This document shows positions 18,882-28,701 of a DNA stretch of 64,000 nt, piece after piece. The stretch spans positions 496,001 through 560,000 of the forward strand of contig NZ_JADPQF010000002.1 in NCBI RefSeq assembly GCF_015687155.1. The letters are read 5' to 3'. This DNA is from Aliikangiella sp. G2MR2-5. Its GTDB lineage: Bacteria; Pseudomonadota; Gammaproteobacteria; Enterobacterales; Kangiellaceae. The translations under genes were made by a program, and so were the position numbers. The first letter of the stretch is position 1; every line of letters starts with the position of its first letter. The notes below the pieces were generated by a model. The model saw nothing but the letters and a program-made list of their open reading frames with translations, was not told where the DNA came from and made no database searches.

Positions 18882-19946
18882 TTATTTAACATTTGCATCC
18901 AGCTCACCGGAAGCATAGCGCTCAAACATGGTTTCTAAAGAAACAGGTTTGATTTTGCTCGCATTACCAGCTGTACCGAAGGCTTCATATCGAGCCAGGC
19001 AGATTTCTTTCATTGCTTGAGTCGAAACAGCCAGGTACTTTCGAGGATCAAAGTTACTTGGGTTCTCTTTAAGGTTACGACGAATAGCACCGGTTGCAGC
19101 CAATCGTAAATCAGTATCTATGTTAACCTTGCGTACGCCGTGCTTGATACCTTCACAGATTTCTTCAACAGGTACACCATAAGTTTCAGGGATTTCGCCA
19201 CCGAACTCATTAATAACCTTCAACCACTCTTGTGGAACTGAAGACGAACCATGCATAACAAGATGAGTGTTTGGTATACGTGCATGAATTTCTTTGATAC
19301 GGCTAATCGCCAATACATCACCTGTTGGCGGACGTGTAAACTTGTAAGCGCCATGTGAAGTCCCTATAGCAATAGCAAGTGCATCCACATTAGTCTTTTT
19401 AACAAAGTCTGCCGCCTCTTCCGGATCAGTTAACATTTGCTCCATAGTTAACTTTCCTTCAGCGCCAATACCGTCTTCTTCTCCAGCCTCACCGGTTTCC
19501 AGAGATCCCAGACACCCCAACTCACCTTCTACCGAAACGCCACATGCATGCGCCATTTCTACAGTACGACGAGTTACATCAACATTGTACTCGTAAGATG
19601 TTGGAGTTTTACCGTCTTCACCTAAAGAACCATCCATCATTACTGATGAAAAGCCCAACTGGATAGAACGCTGACATACCGCCGGGCTAGTACCATGATC
19701 CTGATGCATAACCACTGGAATATGTGGAAACTCTTCAATTGCCGCCAGTATCAAATGACGTAAGAAAGGTGCGCCAGCATATTTACGCGCTCCTGCAGAA
19801 GCCTGAACGATAACCGGACTGTCAGTTTCATCGGCCGCTTCCATAATTGCACGCATTTGTTCCAGATTATTAACATTAAATGCCGGAACGCCATAATCAT
19901 GCTCAGCTGCATGATCTAGCATTTGTCTCATTGAAATCAGTGCCAT
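18882..19946 (-). CDS. fba: Class II fructose-1,6-bisphosphate aldolase, Calvin-cycle subtype
   Basis: The 354-residue zinc enzyme interconverts fructose 1,6-bisphosphate with dihydroxyacetone phosphate and glyceraldehyde 3-phosphate. HQDHG at 81-85 holds the catalytic aspartate (D83) and a zinc histidine (H84); [16 protein letters not shown] and VMHGSSSVP are the family signatures. The length and the GAGEEDGI-type insert after the second motif place it in the CbbA subtype and not the E. coli FbaA subtype. It is the last gene of tkt-gap-pgk-fba. Confidence 0.95.
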   Translation of the reverse strand: MALISMRQMLDHAAEHDYGVPAFNVNNLEQMRAIMEAADETDSPVIVQASAGARKYAGAPFLRHLILAAIEEFPHIPVVMHQDHGTSPAVCQRSIQLGFSSVMMDGSLGEDGKTPTSYEYNVDVTRRTVEMAHACGVSVEGELGCLGSLETGEAGEEDGIGAEGKLTMEQMLTDPEEAADFVKKTNVDALAIAIGTSHGAYKFTRPPTGDVLAISRIKEIHARIPNTHLVMHGSSSVPQEWLKVINEFGGEIPETYGVPVEEICEGIKHGVRKVNIDTDLRLAATGAIRRNLKENPSNFDPRKYLAVSTQAMKEICLARYEAFGTAGNASKIKPVSLETMFERYASGELDANVK

Positions 19947-20017
19947 CTTATACTCTCCGTAATATTCCTTTTAAATCGTTTGTAATTGAAAATTCTGTTT
20001 ATAGTTTTAGTTGTTCG

Positions 20018-21196
20018 CTAGTCTTTTGCTCTTTGCTCTAGTATCTCTACCGCAGGCAGTTTTTTACCTTCAAGAAATTCCAGAAAAGCACCGCCACCGG
20101 TAGAAATATAGGATACTTTTTCTTTTATTCCGAACTTGTCTACCGCCGCCAGAGTGTCACCGCCACCAGCAATAGAGAAAGCTGAGCTGTCGGCAATGGC
20201 TTCAGCAATTTTTTTCGTACCTTCTGCAAATTGATCAAACTCAAATACACCAACCGGGCCATTCCAGACAATGGTTCCTGCATTTTTCAGTATCTCACAT
20301 AGCTTCTCTGCTGTTTTCGGACCAATATCAAAAACCATATCATCTTCAGCAATCTCAGCGACATCCTTCAGAGTCGCCTCGGTAGACTCACTAAACTCTT
20401 TTCCGACAACTACATCCAGAGTTTTTGGAATTTCACCACCGTTATCTATCGCTTTTTGTGAAAGCGTTCTGGCTTGCTCAATCAGGTCATTTTCAACTAA
20501 CGATTTACCAACGGAATGGCCTTCCGAAGCGATAAAAGTATTAGCGATACCGCCACCGACAATCAGCTGGTCAACCACTTTCGATAGCGATTCCAGGACG
20601 GTCAGTTTGGTTGAAACTTTTGAACCGCCAACAATTGCTACCATTGGGCGAGCAGGGTTATCAAGCGCCTTGCCCAAAGCATCAAGCTCTGCCGCAAGTA
20701 GAGGTCCTGCACAAGCTATTGGAGCAAATTTGGCGACGCCATGAGTCGAAGCTTGCGCACGATGTGCAGTACCAAAAGCATCCATGACAAAAACATCACA
20801 CAATGAAGCATAGGCTTTAGCCAGCTCATCGGCGTTTTTCTTCTCACCAATGTTGCAGCGAACGTTTTCAAACAACACAACTTCACCTTGATTGGCTTCA
20901 ACACCTGCAAGGTAATCAGTGGCAAGACGCACCGGAGCATCCAGTAACCCATTCATGTAATCAGCAATAGGAGCCATTGAATCAGCTTCGCTCAACTCTC
21001 CTTCTGTCGGACGACCACGATGTGACATCACCATCACCTTGGCGCCTTTTTCCAGTGCCAGTTTAATCGTCGGCAGTGCCGCCTGAATTCTGACGTCAGA
21101 AGTAATTTGTCCGTCTTTAAAAGGGACATTAAGATCTTCGCGGATTAACACCCGCTTCCCTGCCAAATCAAGGTCTGCCATTCTGAGTACTGACAT
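20018..21196 (-). CDS. pgk: Phosphoglycerate kinase
   Basis: The 392-residue enzyme transfers phosphate between 1,3-bisphosphoglycerate and ADP. The signature [12 protein letters not shown] near residue 19, the substrate residues in [10 protein letters not shown] and the nucleotide-binding GGGDTLAAV are all present. Full length and intact. The gene lies 159 bases downstream of gap, with a long hairpin between, and 71 bases upstream of fba. Confidence 0.97.
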   Translation of the reverse strand: MSVLRMADLDLAGKRVLIREDLNVPFKDGQITSDVRIQAALPTIKLALEKGAKVMVMSHRGRPTEGELSEADSMAPIADYMNGLLDAPVRLATDYLAGVEANQGEVVLFENVRCNIGEKKNADELAKAYASLCDVFVMDAFGTAHRAQASTHGVAKFAPIACAGPLLAAELDALGKALDNPARPMVAIVGGSKVSTKLTVLESLSKVVDQLIVGGGIANTFIASEGHSVGKSLVENDLIEQARTLSQKAIDNGGEIPKTLDVVVGKEFSESTEATLKDVAEIAEDDMVFDIGPKTAEKLCEILKNAGTIVWNGPVGVFEFDQFAEGTKKIAEAIADSSAFSIAGGGDTLAAVDKFGIKEKVSYISTGGGAFLEFLEGKKLPAVEILEQRAKD

Positions 21197-21282
21197 GATT
21201 CTTTATAGCTCCGGTTGTAATAAACAAAAATAAAATAAACTCTTTTACCCTTCCTTCTGAGTATTAGGAGAGGTAATAAACA

Positions 21283-21335
21283 AAAGCCCTGCTTTTATCG
21301 CTCAAAATCTGAGTGCGACAAACAGCAAGGCTTTA
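21283..21335 (-). terminator. Long hairpin in the gap-pgk gap (terminator or attenuator)
   Basis: On the minus strand AAAGCCTTGCT then GTTTGTCGC pairs with GCGATAAA and then AGCAGGGCTTT, giving a nearly continuous stem of about 19 bp followed by a TTTTGTTT tract. It lies just after the gap stop codon, so it may end part of the transcription before pgk or stabilise the 3' end of a processed gap message. Confidence 0.6.
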
Positions 21336-21355
21336 CTTAACCCATTATTCAAAGA

Positions 21356-22357
21356 TTAAGCTTTCATCATTGCAATAGCAGTGTCAATCATACGGACACT
21401 AAAGCCCCACTCATTGTCATACCAGGTCAGAATCTTAACCATGTTGCCGTCAATAACACGAGTTTGTGTTGCATCAAAAGATGAAGATGCTGGCGAATGA
21501 TTAAAATCAGTTGAAACCAAAGGCTCTACATTATAATCCAACACATAGTTGTCTGATGCTTTCTTTACAATTTCGTTAACTTCTTCAACAGTAGTATCGC
21601 GAGAAGCTTCAAAAGTGAGGTCAACAACCGATACATTTACTGTTGGCACACGTAGTGCGAAACCATCGAGCTTGCCTTGAAGTTCTGGCAATACCAGACC
21701 AACGGCTTTAGCTGCACCTGTTTTAGTCGGAATAATGGACATGGCAGCGGCACGAGCACGACGCAAATCTTTATGTTGGTTATCAATAATGTTCTGGTCG
21801 TTCGTGTAAGCGTGAATAGTATTAACCAGACCTTTTTTGATTCCTAACCCTTCATGCAAAGCTTTGGCAACAGGAGCCAGGCAGTTAGTTGTGCAAGAAG
21901 CATTTGAAACAATTCGGTCTTCAGCGGTCAAGGTATCATCGTTTACCCCGAACACGATTGTCTTGTCGATATCACTTCCGCCAGGAGCAGAAATCAAAAC
22001 TTTTTTTGCTCCACCAACAAAATGCTTCGAAGCGCCTTCACGATCTTTAAAGTGACCTGTACATTCCAGAACAACGTCAACCTCGTAGTCAGACCATTTC
22101 AGATTTTCTGGATTGCGGTCTGCCAACATGGCAATCTTGTCACCATTAACATACATATTCGAATCATCACCTTCAACATTCGCTTCAAAACGACCATGCG
22201 TGGTATCGTATTTAGTCAAGTGAACGTTAGTTTCTATCGGGTGAGATGAATTAATGGCAACCACTTTGATCTCATCTTCACGGTTGTATTCATAGATCGC
22301 ACGAAGAACCATGCGACCGATACGTCCATAACCATTAATTGCTACTTTAACTGTCAT
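21356..22357 (-). CDS. gap: Glyceraldehyde-3-phosphate dehydrogenase, probably dual-cofactor or anabolic type
   Basis: The 333-residue enzyme has the NAD(P)-binding GYGRIGR (10-15 region), catalytic C155 in SNASCTTNC and the partner histidine in NTIHAYT. After the second strand the sequence is [10 protein letters not shown], so the aspartate that binds the NAD ribose in classical enzymes (D32) is replaced by serine. The usual Leu-Pro before [10 protein letters not shown] is Asn-Gln. Both are features of GapB/Gap2-type enzymes that accept NADP(H). The operon context with transketolase and pgk but without pyruvate kinase agrees with an anabolic role. This is inference from residues; a second gap gene elsewhere would strengthen it. 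Confidence 0.93.
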   Translation of the reverse strand: MTVKVAINGYGRIGRMVLRAIYEYNREDEIKVVAINSSHPIETNVHLTKYDTTHGRFEANVEGDDSNMYVNGDKIAMLADRNPENLKWSDYEVDVVLECTGHFKDREGASKHFVGGAKKVLISAPGGSDIDKTIVFGVNDDTLTAEDRIVSNASCTTNCLAPVAKALHEGLGIKKGLVNTIHAYTNDQNIIDNQHKDLRRARAAAMSIIPTKTGAAKAVGLVLPELQGKLDGFALRVPTVNVSVVDLTFEASRDTTVEEVNEIVKKASDNYVLDYNVEPLVSTDFNHSPASSSFDATQTRVIDGNMVKILTWYDNEWGFSVRMIDTAIAMMKA

Positions 22358-22480
22358 TGCTTTTCCTCAAACGTTTGTAATTGGGCTAGTCTGGCTAGCC
22401 ATATTCAAATTTAACTTCAATTATTTTTATTGTTTCTGCCAGTGCTTTTGCACTCTTTATTTTTTAATCGTGCTAATTTT

Positions 22481-22511
22481 GTTCTCGCGTCCTACCTTAC
22501 TACGCGAGAAC
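22481..22511 (-). terminator. Perfect 10-bp hairpin after tkt
   Basis: GTTCTCGCGT (22481-22490) and ACGCGAGAAC (22502-22511) form a perfect inverted repeat with an 11-base loop, 16 bases beyond the tkt stop codon. On the minus strand it is followed by AAAATT and not a T run, so it may be an mRNA-stability or Rho-related element. Confidence 0.5.
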
Positions 22512-22526
22512 ATTTAAAACTAAAAT

Positions 22527-24518
22527 CTAACCAAGAAGTCCCCTGGCTTTTTCTACAACATTATCAACGGTCAAGCCAAACTCTTTGAAGAGCTCCCCTG
22601 CCGGGGCAGATTCTCCAAATCGGTTAACAGAGACAATAGCTCCGTTCAGGCCTACATATTTGTACCAGAAATCTCCATGCGCCGCTTCGACTGCAAGACG
22701 CTTAACTACGGTTGAAGGAAGTACACTCTCCTTGTAAGCAACATCTTGTTTTTCAAACACTTCACAACTTGGCATGGATACCACTCGCACACTTTTGCCA
22801 GATAGCTCAGCTTTGGCCTGCATTGCCAGTTCTACTTCTGATCCGGTCGCGATAATAATAAGCTCAGGCTCACCATCGCAATCCGCTAATACATAACCAC
22901 CTTTTTCAATCAGACTTAACTGGGCATCTGTTTTTGGCTGGGTAGGCACTCCTTGACGAGTCAATACCAACGCAGTCGGTCCAGACTGATTTTCAACTGC
23001 TTTCTTCCAGGCAACAGCCGTTTCAGTCGCATCACATGGGCGCCATGTAGTCAGGTTAGGCGTTGCGCGCATAGAAGACAGTTGCTCAACCGGTTGATGC
23101 GTTGGGCCGTCTTCGCCCAGACCAATAGAATCATGAGTAAAGACATAGATCGCCTGCTGCTTCATCAATGCGGCCATACGAATTGCGTTGCGCGCATATT
23201 CCATAAACATCAGGAAAGTTCCACCAAACGGGATGAAACCGCCATGCAATTTAATACCATTCATAATCGCGCACATACCAAACTCACGTACGCCGTAGAA
23301 AAGATAGTTACCACTGGCATCGTTGGCATCGATTCCCTTGGCACCTTCCCAAAGCGTTAAATTTGAGCCTGCAAGGTCCGCACTTCCACCAATAAATTCT
23401 GGAATAAATGGTGCGTAGGCATTGATGGTATTTTGTGAAGCCTTACGCGTTGCCACATTCGCAGCATCGGCTTGTGTTTTGGCGATATACGCCTTGGCCG
23501 CCCCTTCAAAATCAGAGCTCGGGCGATTACTTAATCGGCGGGTCAACTCTGCTGCAAGCGCCGGATGTGCCTCACGATAAGCAATAAAAGTATCATTCCA
23601 CTCTGCTTCAAGCGCACTACCAGCCTCACGCGCATCCCACTGACTGCTAATTTCTGAAGGTACTTCAAACGGAGCATGAGGCCACTTAAGTTCTTTTCTA
23701 ACCAGTTCAATTTCTTCTTCACCAAGCGGCGCTCCATGGCAGTCTTCTTTTCCACCCTTATTTGGAGAACCGAAACCAATAGTGGTTTTACAGCAGATCA
23801 ATGTCGGCTTGCCGGTTTCTGATTTTGCCGCCTGAATTGCCTGCTCGACAGCTTCTGGATCATGACCGTCAACATCCGCAACAACATGCCACCCGTAGGA
23901 ACGGAAGCGTTTTACAGTATCATCAGTGAACCAGCCTTCTACTTCACCATCTATCGAGATACCGTTGTCATCATAAAATGCGATTAACTTGCCCAGACCA
24001 AGCGTACCCGCCAGAGAGCAGACTTCATGAGAGATACCTTCCATCAGACACCCATCTCCAAGGAAAGCATAAGTATGATGGTCAATAATATCGTAGCCCG
24101 GTTGGTTAAACTGAGCAGCAAGCGTTTTTTCAGCAATCGCCATACCAACAGCATTTGCAATACCTTGTCCTAAAGGACCTGTTGTGGTCTCAACCCCGGG
24201 AGTATAGCCAAACTCTGGATGACCAGGCGTTTTTGAATGCAGCTGACGAAAAGCCTTGAGATCGTCGATGCTGACAGAGTAGCCGGTAAGATGTAGCAAT
24301 GAATAAATCAGCATTGAACCATGACCATTGGATAATACAAAACGGTCGCGATTAACCCACTCAGGGTTATTTGGATTATGTTTTAGATGATCGCACCAGA
24401 GCACCTGGGCAATATCAGCCATTCCCATTGGCGCGCCAGGATGACCGGACTTTGCTTTCTGAACCGCATCCATACTTAAAGCGCGTATAGCGTTAGCTAA
24501 TTCAAATCGAGATGGCAT
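22527..24518 (-). CDS. tkt: Transketolase
   Basis: The thiamine-diphosphate enzyme moves two-carbon units in the non-oxidative pentose phosphate pathway. I start it at the ATG at 24518 ([15 protein letters not shown]), giving 663 residues, the length of E. coli TktA; this ATG has a TAGGAGT ribosome binding site, whereas a longer frame to 24599 adds an unlikely 27-residue extension. [13 protein letters not shown], the ThDP-binding [12 protein letters not shown] and the pyrimidine-domain [10 protein letters not shown] and [16 protein letters not shown] segments are intact. It leads the tkt-gap-pgk-fba cluster. Confidence 0.96.
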   Translation of the reverse strand: MPSRFELANAIRALSMDAVQKAKSGHPGAPMGMADIAQVLWCDHLKHNPNNPEWVNRDRFVLSNGHGSMLIYSLLHLTGYSVSIDDLKAFRQLHSKTPGHPEFGYTPGVETTTGPLGQGIANAVGMAIAEKTLAAQFNQPGYDIIDHHTYAFLGDGCLMEGISHEVCSLAGTLGLGKLIAFYDDNGISIDGEVEGWFTDDTVKRFRSYGWHVVADVDGHDPEAVEQAIQAAKSETGKPTLICCKTTIGFGSPNKGGKEDCHGAPLGEEEIELVRKELKWPHAPFEVPSEISSQWDAREAGSALEAEWNDTFIAYREAHPALAAELTRRLSNRPSSDFEGAAKAYIAKTQADAANVATRKASQNTINAYAPFIPEFIGGSADLAGSNLTLWEGAKGIDANDASGNYLFYGVREFGMCAIMNGIKLHGGFIPFGGTFLMFMEYARNAIRMAALMKQQAIYVFTHDSIGLGEDGPTHQPVEQLSSMRATPNLTTWRPCDATETAVAWKKAVENQSGPTALVLTRQGVPTQPKTDAQLSLIEKGGYVLADCDGEPELIIIATGSEVELAMQAKAELSGKSVRVVSMPSCEVFEKQDVAYKESVLPSTVVKRLAVEAAHGDFWYKYVGLNGAIVSVNRFGESAPAGELFKEFGLTVDNVVEKARGLLG

Positions 24519-24617
24519 AGTGACTCCTAAATCGTGGGGTGCTAAAACAGCGGGATTTTGAACGGGGCGTATTTTCTCAAAGCAGCGCCAATGAATCAAA
24601 CCATTTACCTGCTATTT

Positions 24618-24643
24618 GCCCAAATAATGGTCAATATTTGGGC
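24618..24643. promoter_or_regulatory. Perfect palindrome between tkt and elbB, candidate operator
   Basis: GCCCAAATA (24618-24626) and TATTTGGGC (24635-24643) are perfect 9-bp arms around 8 bases, located about 100 bp upstream of the tkt start and 139 bp upstream of elbB. The form suits a dimeric regulator. No regulator is identified. Confidence 0.4.
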
Positions 24644-24781
24644 TCAAATTGACTGGTTTAGGGCCGATAGTCGAATAGACACCGGTTTCCATAAAAATAT
24701 AGCAGTTACCAGATTGATAAAAGTGACAGTTAATCCTAGGATAAAACGCAGACCGAGTACTGCCCTAATAAGGAGAAACCC

Positions 24782-25432
24782 ATGGCAAAAGTTGCGGTAG
24801 TTCTATCCGGATGCGGTGTTTTTGACGGCGCAGAAATTCACGAAAGTGTTTTAACTCTGCTGGCTCTTGAGGAAAATGGGGCCCAATATCAATGTTTTGC
24901 TCCAGATATTCCTCAATATCATGTTGTCAATCATCTTACAGGTGATGAAATGGAGGAAAGTAGAAATGTTCTGGTGGAATCTGCGCGGATTGCCAGAGGA
25001 AATGTAAAACCGATTACACAGTTAAAAGCCAGTGACTATGATGCTCTGCTTTTTCCTGGCGGTTTCGGTGCGGCGAAAAACCTGTGTGACTTTGCATTTA
25101 AAGGCAAAGACTGTGTTATTGATGCGAATGTAATGGCCGCAGCCAAAGATTTTGCTCAAAATCAAAAACCAATTGGTTTTATTTGCATCGCACCCGCGAT
25201 GATTCCACGGATTTATGGGGAAGGGGCGCACCTAACAATTGGTAATGATGCAGATACGGCAAATGCAATAGAAGCAATGGGTGGACAGCACATTTCCTGC
25301 CCGGTCAACGAGTTTGTGGTGGATGAGGAGCGCAAAGTGGTGAGCACACCGGCTTATATGCTAGCAGGAAATATATCCGAAGCCGCTTCCGGGATCCGAA
25401 AGCTAGTCAGCAAAGTTCTGGAGATGGTTTAA
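24782..25432 (+). CDS. elbB: ElbB, DJ-1/PfpI-superfamily glyoxalase-like protein
   Basis: The 216-residue protein matches ElbB (formerly SCRP-27A), with the typical start VAVVLSGCGVFDGAEIHE and the nucleophile cysteine in GFICIAPAM. E. coli ElbB has weak glyoxalase activity on glyoxal and was linked genetically to isoprenoid production. A strong AAGGAG ribosome binding site lies 7 bases before the ATG. The gene is divergent from tkt. Confidence 0.93.
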   Translation: MAKVAVVLSGCGVFDGAEIHESVLTLLALEENGAQYQCFAPDIPQYHVVNHLTGDEMEESRNVLVESARIARGNVKPITQLKASDYDALLFPGGFGAAKNLCDFAFKGKDCVIDANVMAAAKDFAQNQKPIGFICIAPAMIPRIYGEGAHLTIGNDADTANAIEAMGGQHISCPVNEFVVDEERKVVSTPAYMLAGNISEAASGIRKLVSKVLEMV

Positions 25433-25467
25433 CCATCTGCGCAATTTTAACGACAATGTCTTCGCAG

Positions 25468-25528
25468 CTCCCCTGTAAAAGGGGAGTTAACACCTTTGAA
25501 CGACTTGGCTTGAAGCGAGTCTTTTCAC
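25468..25528. terminator. Two hairpins downstream of elbB
   Basis: CTCCCC/GGGGAG (25468-25486) is a perfect stem without a T run; GACTtgGCT/AGCgAGTC (about 25503-25520) is followed by TTTT. The second may terminate elbB. Both lie between the convergent elbB and glpE genes. Confidence 0.4.
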
Positions 25529-25554
25529 AGTCAGGTTTGCAGGCCAACTTCTAA

Positions 25555-25866
25555 TCAGCCTAATTCTACTTGTCTAGTAAGCACCCACTCACTCATTCCT
25601 CCGTCCATGCTATAAGTTTCGGCAAATCCTTGCTGGTTTAATACATCAGCCGCTCCCTGACTGGAATTGCCGTGATAACAGCAAACAACCAGCGGCTTAG
25701 TCTTGTCTGCATTAGCAATAAATTCAGCCAGGTTCTGGTTATCAAGACGAGTAGCGCCGTGAATATGTCCCTGGGCAAAGCTGCCGGGATCACGAATATC
25801 GACAACTGTTGCCTCTTGTTTTTCAATCAGCTCGGCGGCTTCTTTGCAGGAAATTCTGGTAAACAC
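25555..25866 (-). CDS. glpE: Thiosulfate sulfurtransferase GlpE (single-domain rhodanese)
   Basis: The 103-residue protein transfers sulfane sulfur from thiosulfate to cyanide or thiols. The active-site loop CYHGNSS with catalytic C63 is identical to that of E. coli GlpE (108 residues). The start is a GTG whose first base is the last base of the trmB stop codon (TAGTG), so the two genes are translationally coupled. Confidence 0.94.
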   Translation of the reverse strand: MFTRISCKEAAELIEKQEATVVDIRDPGSFAQGHIHGATRLDNQNLAEFIANADKTKPLVVCCYHGNSSQGAADVLNQQGFAETYSMDGGMSEWVLTRQVELG

Positions 25867-26600
25867 TATTTTTCCTCTTTTTCTGGCATTAACTTTTCAA
25901 ACATTAAATCCCATACGCCGTGCCCCAGTCGTTCGCCTCTTGCCTGAAACTTGGTAACTGGACGATCATCGGGCTTGGGGACATAATCGTTGCTGGAGGA
26001 TAAGTTTTTCCAGCCTTGCTCAGCCAACATGACTTCTAACATATGTTCCGCATAGTTTTCCCAGTCGGTTGCCATATGAAAAATACCACCAACTTTAAGC
26101 TTACTCTGCAGTCGCTGTACAAATTCCGGTTTAACAATCCTTCTTTTATGATGACGTTTCTTTGGCCAGGGATCGGGGAAAAAGAGTTGAACGCGATCGA
26201 GCGTATGCTCACCAATCATTTGTGCAAGCACTTCAACCGCATCAAAAGCGATCACTCTGACATTGGTTGCACCATTTTCTTTAATTCTAGATAACAGCGC
26301 ACCAACTCCCGGCCTGTGAACTTCAATCCCCAGAAAATTGCGTTCAGGATTCAGCTTGGCCTGCTCAGCCAGTGAAGCTCCCATACCAAAGCCGATTTCA
26401 AGGGTTATTGGATTCTCATTGCCAAACAGTTCAGCAAAATTGAGCAATTTTCGCTCAAATTCAAATCCATATTTAGGCATCAACTCTTCATAGGCTTGCG
26501 CCTGCCCTGCCGTCATTCGGCCTTCACGACGGACAAAACTGCGAATTTTTCGATGAAACTCTTCCACGCCAGATCTCGAAATTGTCAAAATAGCTTGCAA
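25866..26600 (-). CDS. trmB: tRNA (guanine-N7)-methyltransferase, position 46
   Basis: The SAM-dependent enzyme makes m7G46 in tRNA variable loops. The conserved N-terminal [10 protein letters not shown], the SAM-binding [10 protein letters not shown], and the catalytic [15 protein letters not shown] region with D and K residues are all present. The frame opens at TTG 26600 (244 residues); the GTG at 26567 would give 233 residues and still include all conserved parts, so the exact start is uncertain. It is followed by the coupled glpE. Confidence 0.95.
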   Translation of the reverse strand: MQAILTISRSGVEEFHRKIRSFVRREGRMTAGQAQAYEELMPKYGFEFERKLLNFAELFGNENPITLEIGFGMGASLAEQAKLNPERNFLGIEVHRPGVGALLSRIKENGATNVRVIAFDAVEVLAQMIGEHTLDRVQLFFPDPWPKKRHHKRRIVKPEFVQRLQSKLKVGGIFHMATDWENYAEHMLEVMLAEQGWKNLSSSNDYVPKPDDRPVTKFQARGERLGHGVWDLMFEKLMPEKEEK

Positions 26601-26828
26601 TTATATCAGTGACTGAGCTGTGAAGGCCACGAGAGCGGTTAAAATTAGTTTTGAGTGCTTTTTTCTCTCTTTCGGAGTTCGTACTTTCTACAGCCCACAA
26701 AGCCTTGGATAGCATTTTGGTAATATGAATATACCAAAATAAAATTATTGATCATTTTAAAAAAGATGATAGTTTTAGCTTAGAACACGAAAAAAACCTA
26801 TCATAATCAATCAACTTTTCCCCAAGAC

Positions 26829-28667
26829 ATGTTTCCAGAGCTTCCCAATTATCACGCACTAGCGGTACTGCTTCTCACAGTAGTCGCCCTCTATTTGTTT
26901 CGGCGTGATGATATTCGTCTGGAATCCAGCTGCCTCGGGGTATTGATTCTGGTGGCTATCGGCTTTGAAATATTTCCCTATCACGAGCCAGATGGTACCC
27001 ACCTGGAAGCCATTCATTTGTTTTACGGGTTCGGTCACGAAGCATTGATAGCCGTTTGTGCACTCATGATTGCCGGACAGGGCCTCGTTCGTACCGGTGC
27101 GCTCGAACCTGTCGGTCGTTTGCTTGGACGCCTGTGGAAGTTTTACCCCCGACTTTCCTTGTTAGTTACCCTTCTGGTCGCAGCAATACTTTCGGCCTTT
27201 ATGAATAACACTCCGATCGTAGTATTGCTGCTTCCGATATTAATCAGCGTGTCGGTGCGCAACAATACATCACCATCCGGCATGTTGATGCCTATGGGAT
27301 TTGCGACTCTGGTCGGGGGCATGTCTACCACAGTTGGTACTTCCACCAACCTGTTAGTTGTCGCAGTTGCCGCAGAACAAGGAATGCGCCATATGGGACT
27401 TTTCGATTTTGTTGTACCTGCTTCGGTTGCCGGAGTCGTTGCGATTATTTACCTGTGGCTGGTTGCTCCCAAAATGTTACCTCCCCGCGAATCCATTTTA
27501 GAAAGCGCCGCACCGCGTCTGTTTACTGCTCACCTGACGGTAGCGGAAGATGGCTTTGCAGTTAACAAAACATTGGCCGATCTGATTGAGCACACTAATG
27601 GCGCCTTAAAAGCTGAACGTATTCAACGAATGGGCTCCCATTCTGACATTCGCATTATGCCTATGCCCGACGTTGTTTTGAAAGCCGGAGACCGAATCCG
27701 CGTTTCCGATACAGCGGAAAACCTGAAAGAGTATGAAAAAACTCTGGGGGCGCAGCTATTTGTCGGTAAACAGGCCGTCGATGACGAACACCCGCTGACC
27801 GCTGAAGATCAACAACTGGTTGAAGTCGTTGTGGTGCCCGGTTCACCGTTGGCCGGTTCGACCTTGAAAAATGTCCGATTTATTGACCAGTATAAGATGG
27901 TGGCCGTCGCGCTACATCGTGAAGGAAAAGAGATCGATCTCTATCGCAAACTTGGCAATGTCACCCTCCAGGTTGGTGATATTTTGCTGGTACAAGGCGC
28001 TCGTAATCAAATCGCCAAAATGAAAAATCAAGGCGACCTTTTAGTTCTTGATGCGACGACCGATCTACCGCACACCAAAAAAGCCCCCGTTGCACTGGGC
28101 ATTATGGCTTTGGTTGTCGGACTTGCGGCAGTAGGGTTACTGCCGATCGCCATTAGTGCCATGGTCGGGGTAATGTTGCTATTAATTACCCGTTGTATCG
28201 CCTGGTCCGATGCAGGCCGTTCGCTCAGCACACAGGTGATATTGATTGTTGTCGCTTCGCTTGCATTAGGTGAGGCTCTGATGAAAACCGGCGGTGCCGA
28301 TTATCTGGCACAGGTTTTTCTATTTTTAACGCAAAGTATGCCGCCACCGGTGATTTTAAGCGCGCTGATGTTATTGCTCGCCATTTTAACCAATATTGTT
28401 TCCAACAATGCTGCAGCAGTAATAGGCACCCCGATTGCCATTTCGGTTGCAAGCCAGTTGGGACTCCCGGCCGAGCCCTTCGTCGTGGCCGTTTTATTTG
28501 GTGCCAATTTTAGCTATGCCACACCAATGGCCTATAAAACCAACCTGCTGGTAATGAATGCCGGTGGCTATAAGTTCTCTGACTTTATGCGCATCGGTAT
28601 TCCTCTTGCGGTAGCCATGTGGCTCACGCTATCGATTTTCATTCCATTCTATTACGATATCGTCTAG
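26829..28667 (+). CDS. SLC13-type permease with two TrkA-C (RCK_C) domains
   Basis: The 612-residue inner-membrane protein has two blocks of membrane helices (about 1-215 and 415-612) separated by two soluble TrkA-C regulatory domains (about 225-305 and 320-395, ending DRIRVSDT and DILLVQGA). The motif SAFMNNTPIVVLLLP followed by TSTNLLV is the SNT substrate/sodium-binding signature of the DASS/ArsB superfamily, repeated as NIVSNNAAAVIGTPIA in the second half. Likely substrates are di- or tricarboxylates, sulfate or another anion; the sequence does not decide. The short gap to mutY (34 bases) suggests cotranscription. Confidence 0.87.
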   Translation: MFPELPNYHALAVLLLTVVALYLFRRDDIRLESSCLGVLILVAIGFEIFPYHEPDGTHLEAIHLFYGFGHEALIAVCALMIAGQGLVRTGALEPVGRLLGRLWKFYPRLSLLVTLLVAAILSAFMNNTPIVVLLLPILISVSVRNNTSPSGMLMPMGFATLVGGMSTTVGTSTNLLVVAVAAEQGMRHMGLFDFVVPASVAGVVAIIYLWLVAPKMLPPRESILESAAPRLFTAHLTVAEDGFAVNKTLADLIEHTNGALKAERIQRMGSHSDIRIMPMPDVVLKAGDRIRVSDTAENLKEYEKTLGAQLFVGKQAVDDEHPLTAEDQQLVEVVVVPGSPLAGSTLKNVRFIDQYKMVAVALHREGKEIDLYRKLGNVTLQVGDILLVQGARNQIAKMKNQGDLLVLDATTDLPHTKKAPVALGIMALVVGLAAVGLLPIAISAMVGVMLLLITRCIAWSDAGRSLSTQVILIVVASLALGEALMKTGGADYLAQVFLFLTQSMPPPVILSALMLLLAILTNIVSNNAAAVIGTPIAISVASQLGLPAEPFVVAVLFGANFSYATPMAYKTNLLVMNAGGYKFSDFMRIGIPLAVAMWLTLSIFIPFYYDIV

Positions 28668-28701
28668 CACGCTCTTTAGCTCGGCTTAACTGGTAATTAT
28701 T

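Noticed and set aside
24519-24599. 27-codon N-terminal extension of transketolase
   Set aside because: The ATG at 24518 has a good ribosome binding site and gives exactly the usual length; the extension does not resemble the family.
26524-26715. 63-codon minus frame overlapping the start of trmB
   Set aside because: Different frame from the conserved gene, no ribosome binding site, no similarity recognised.
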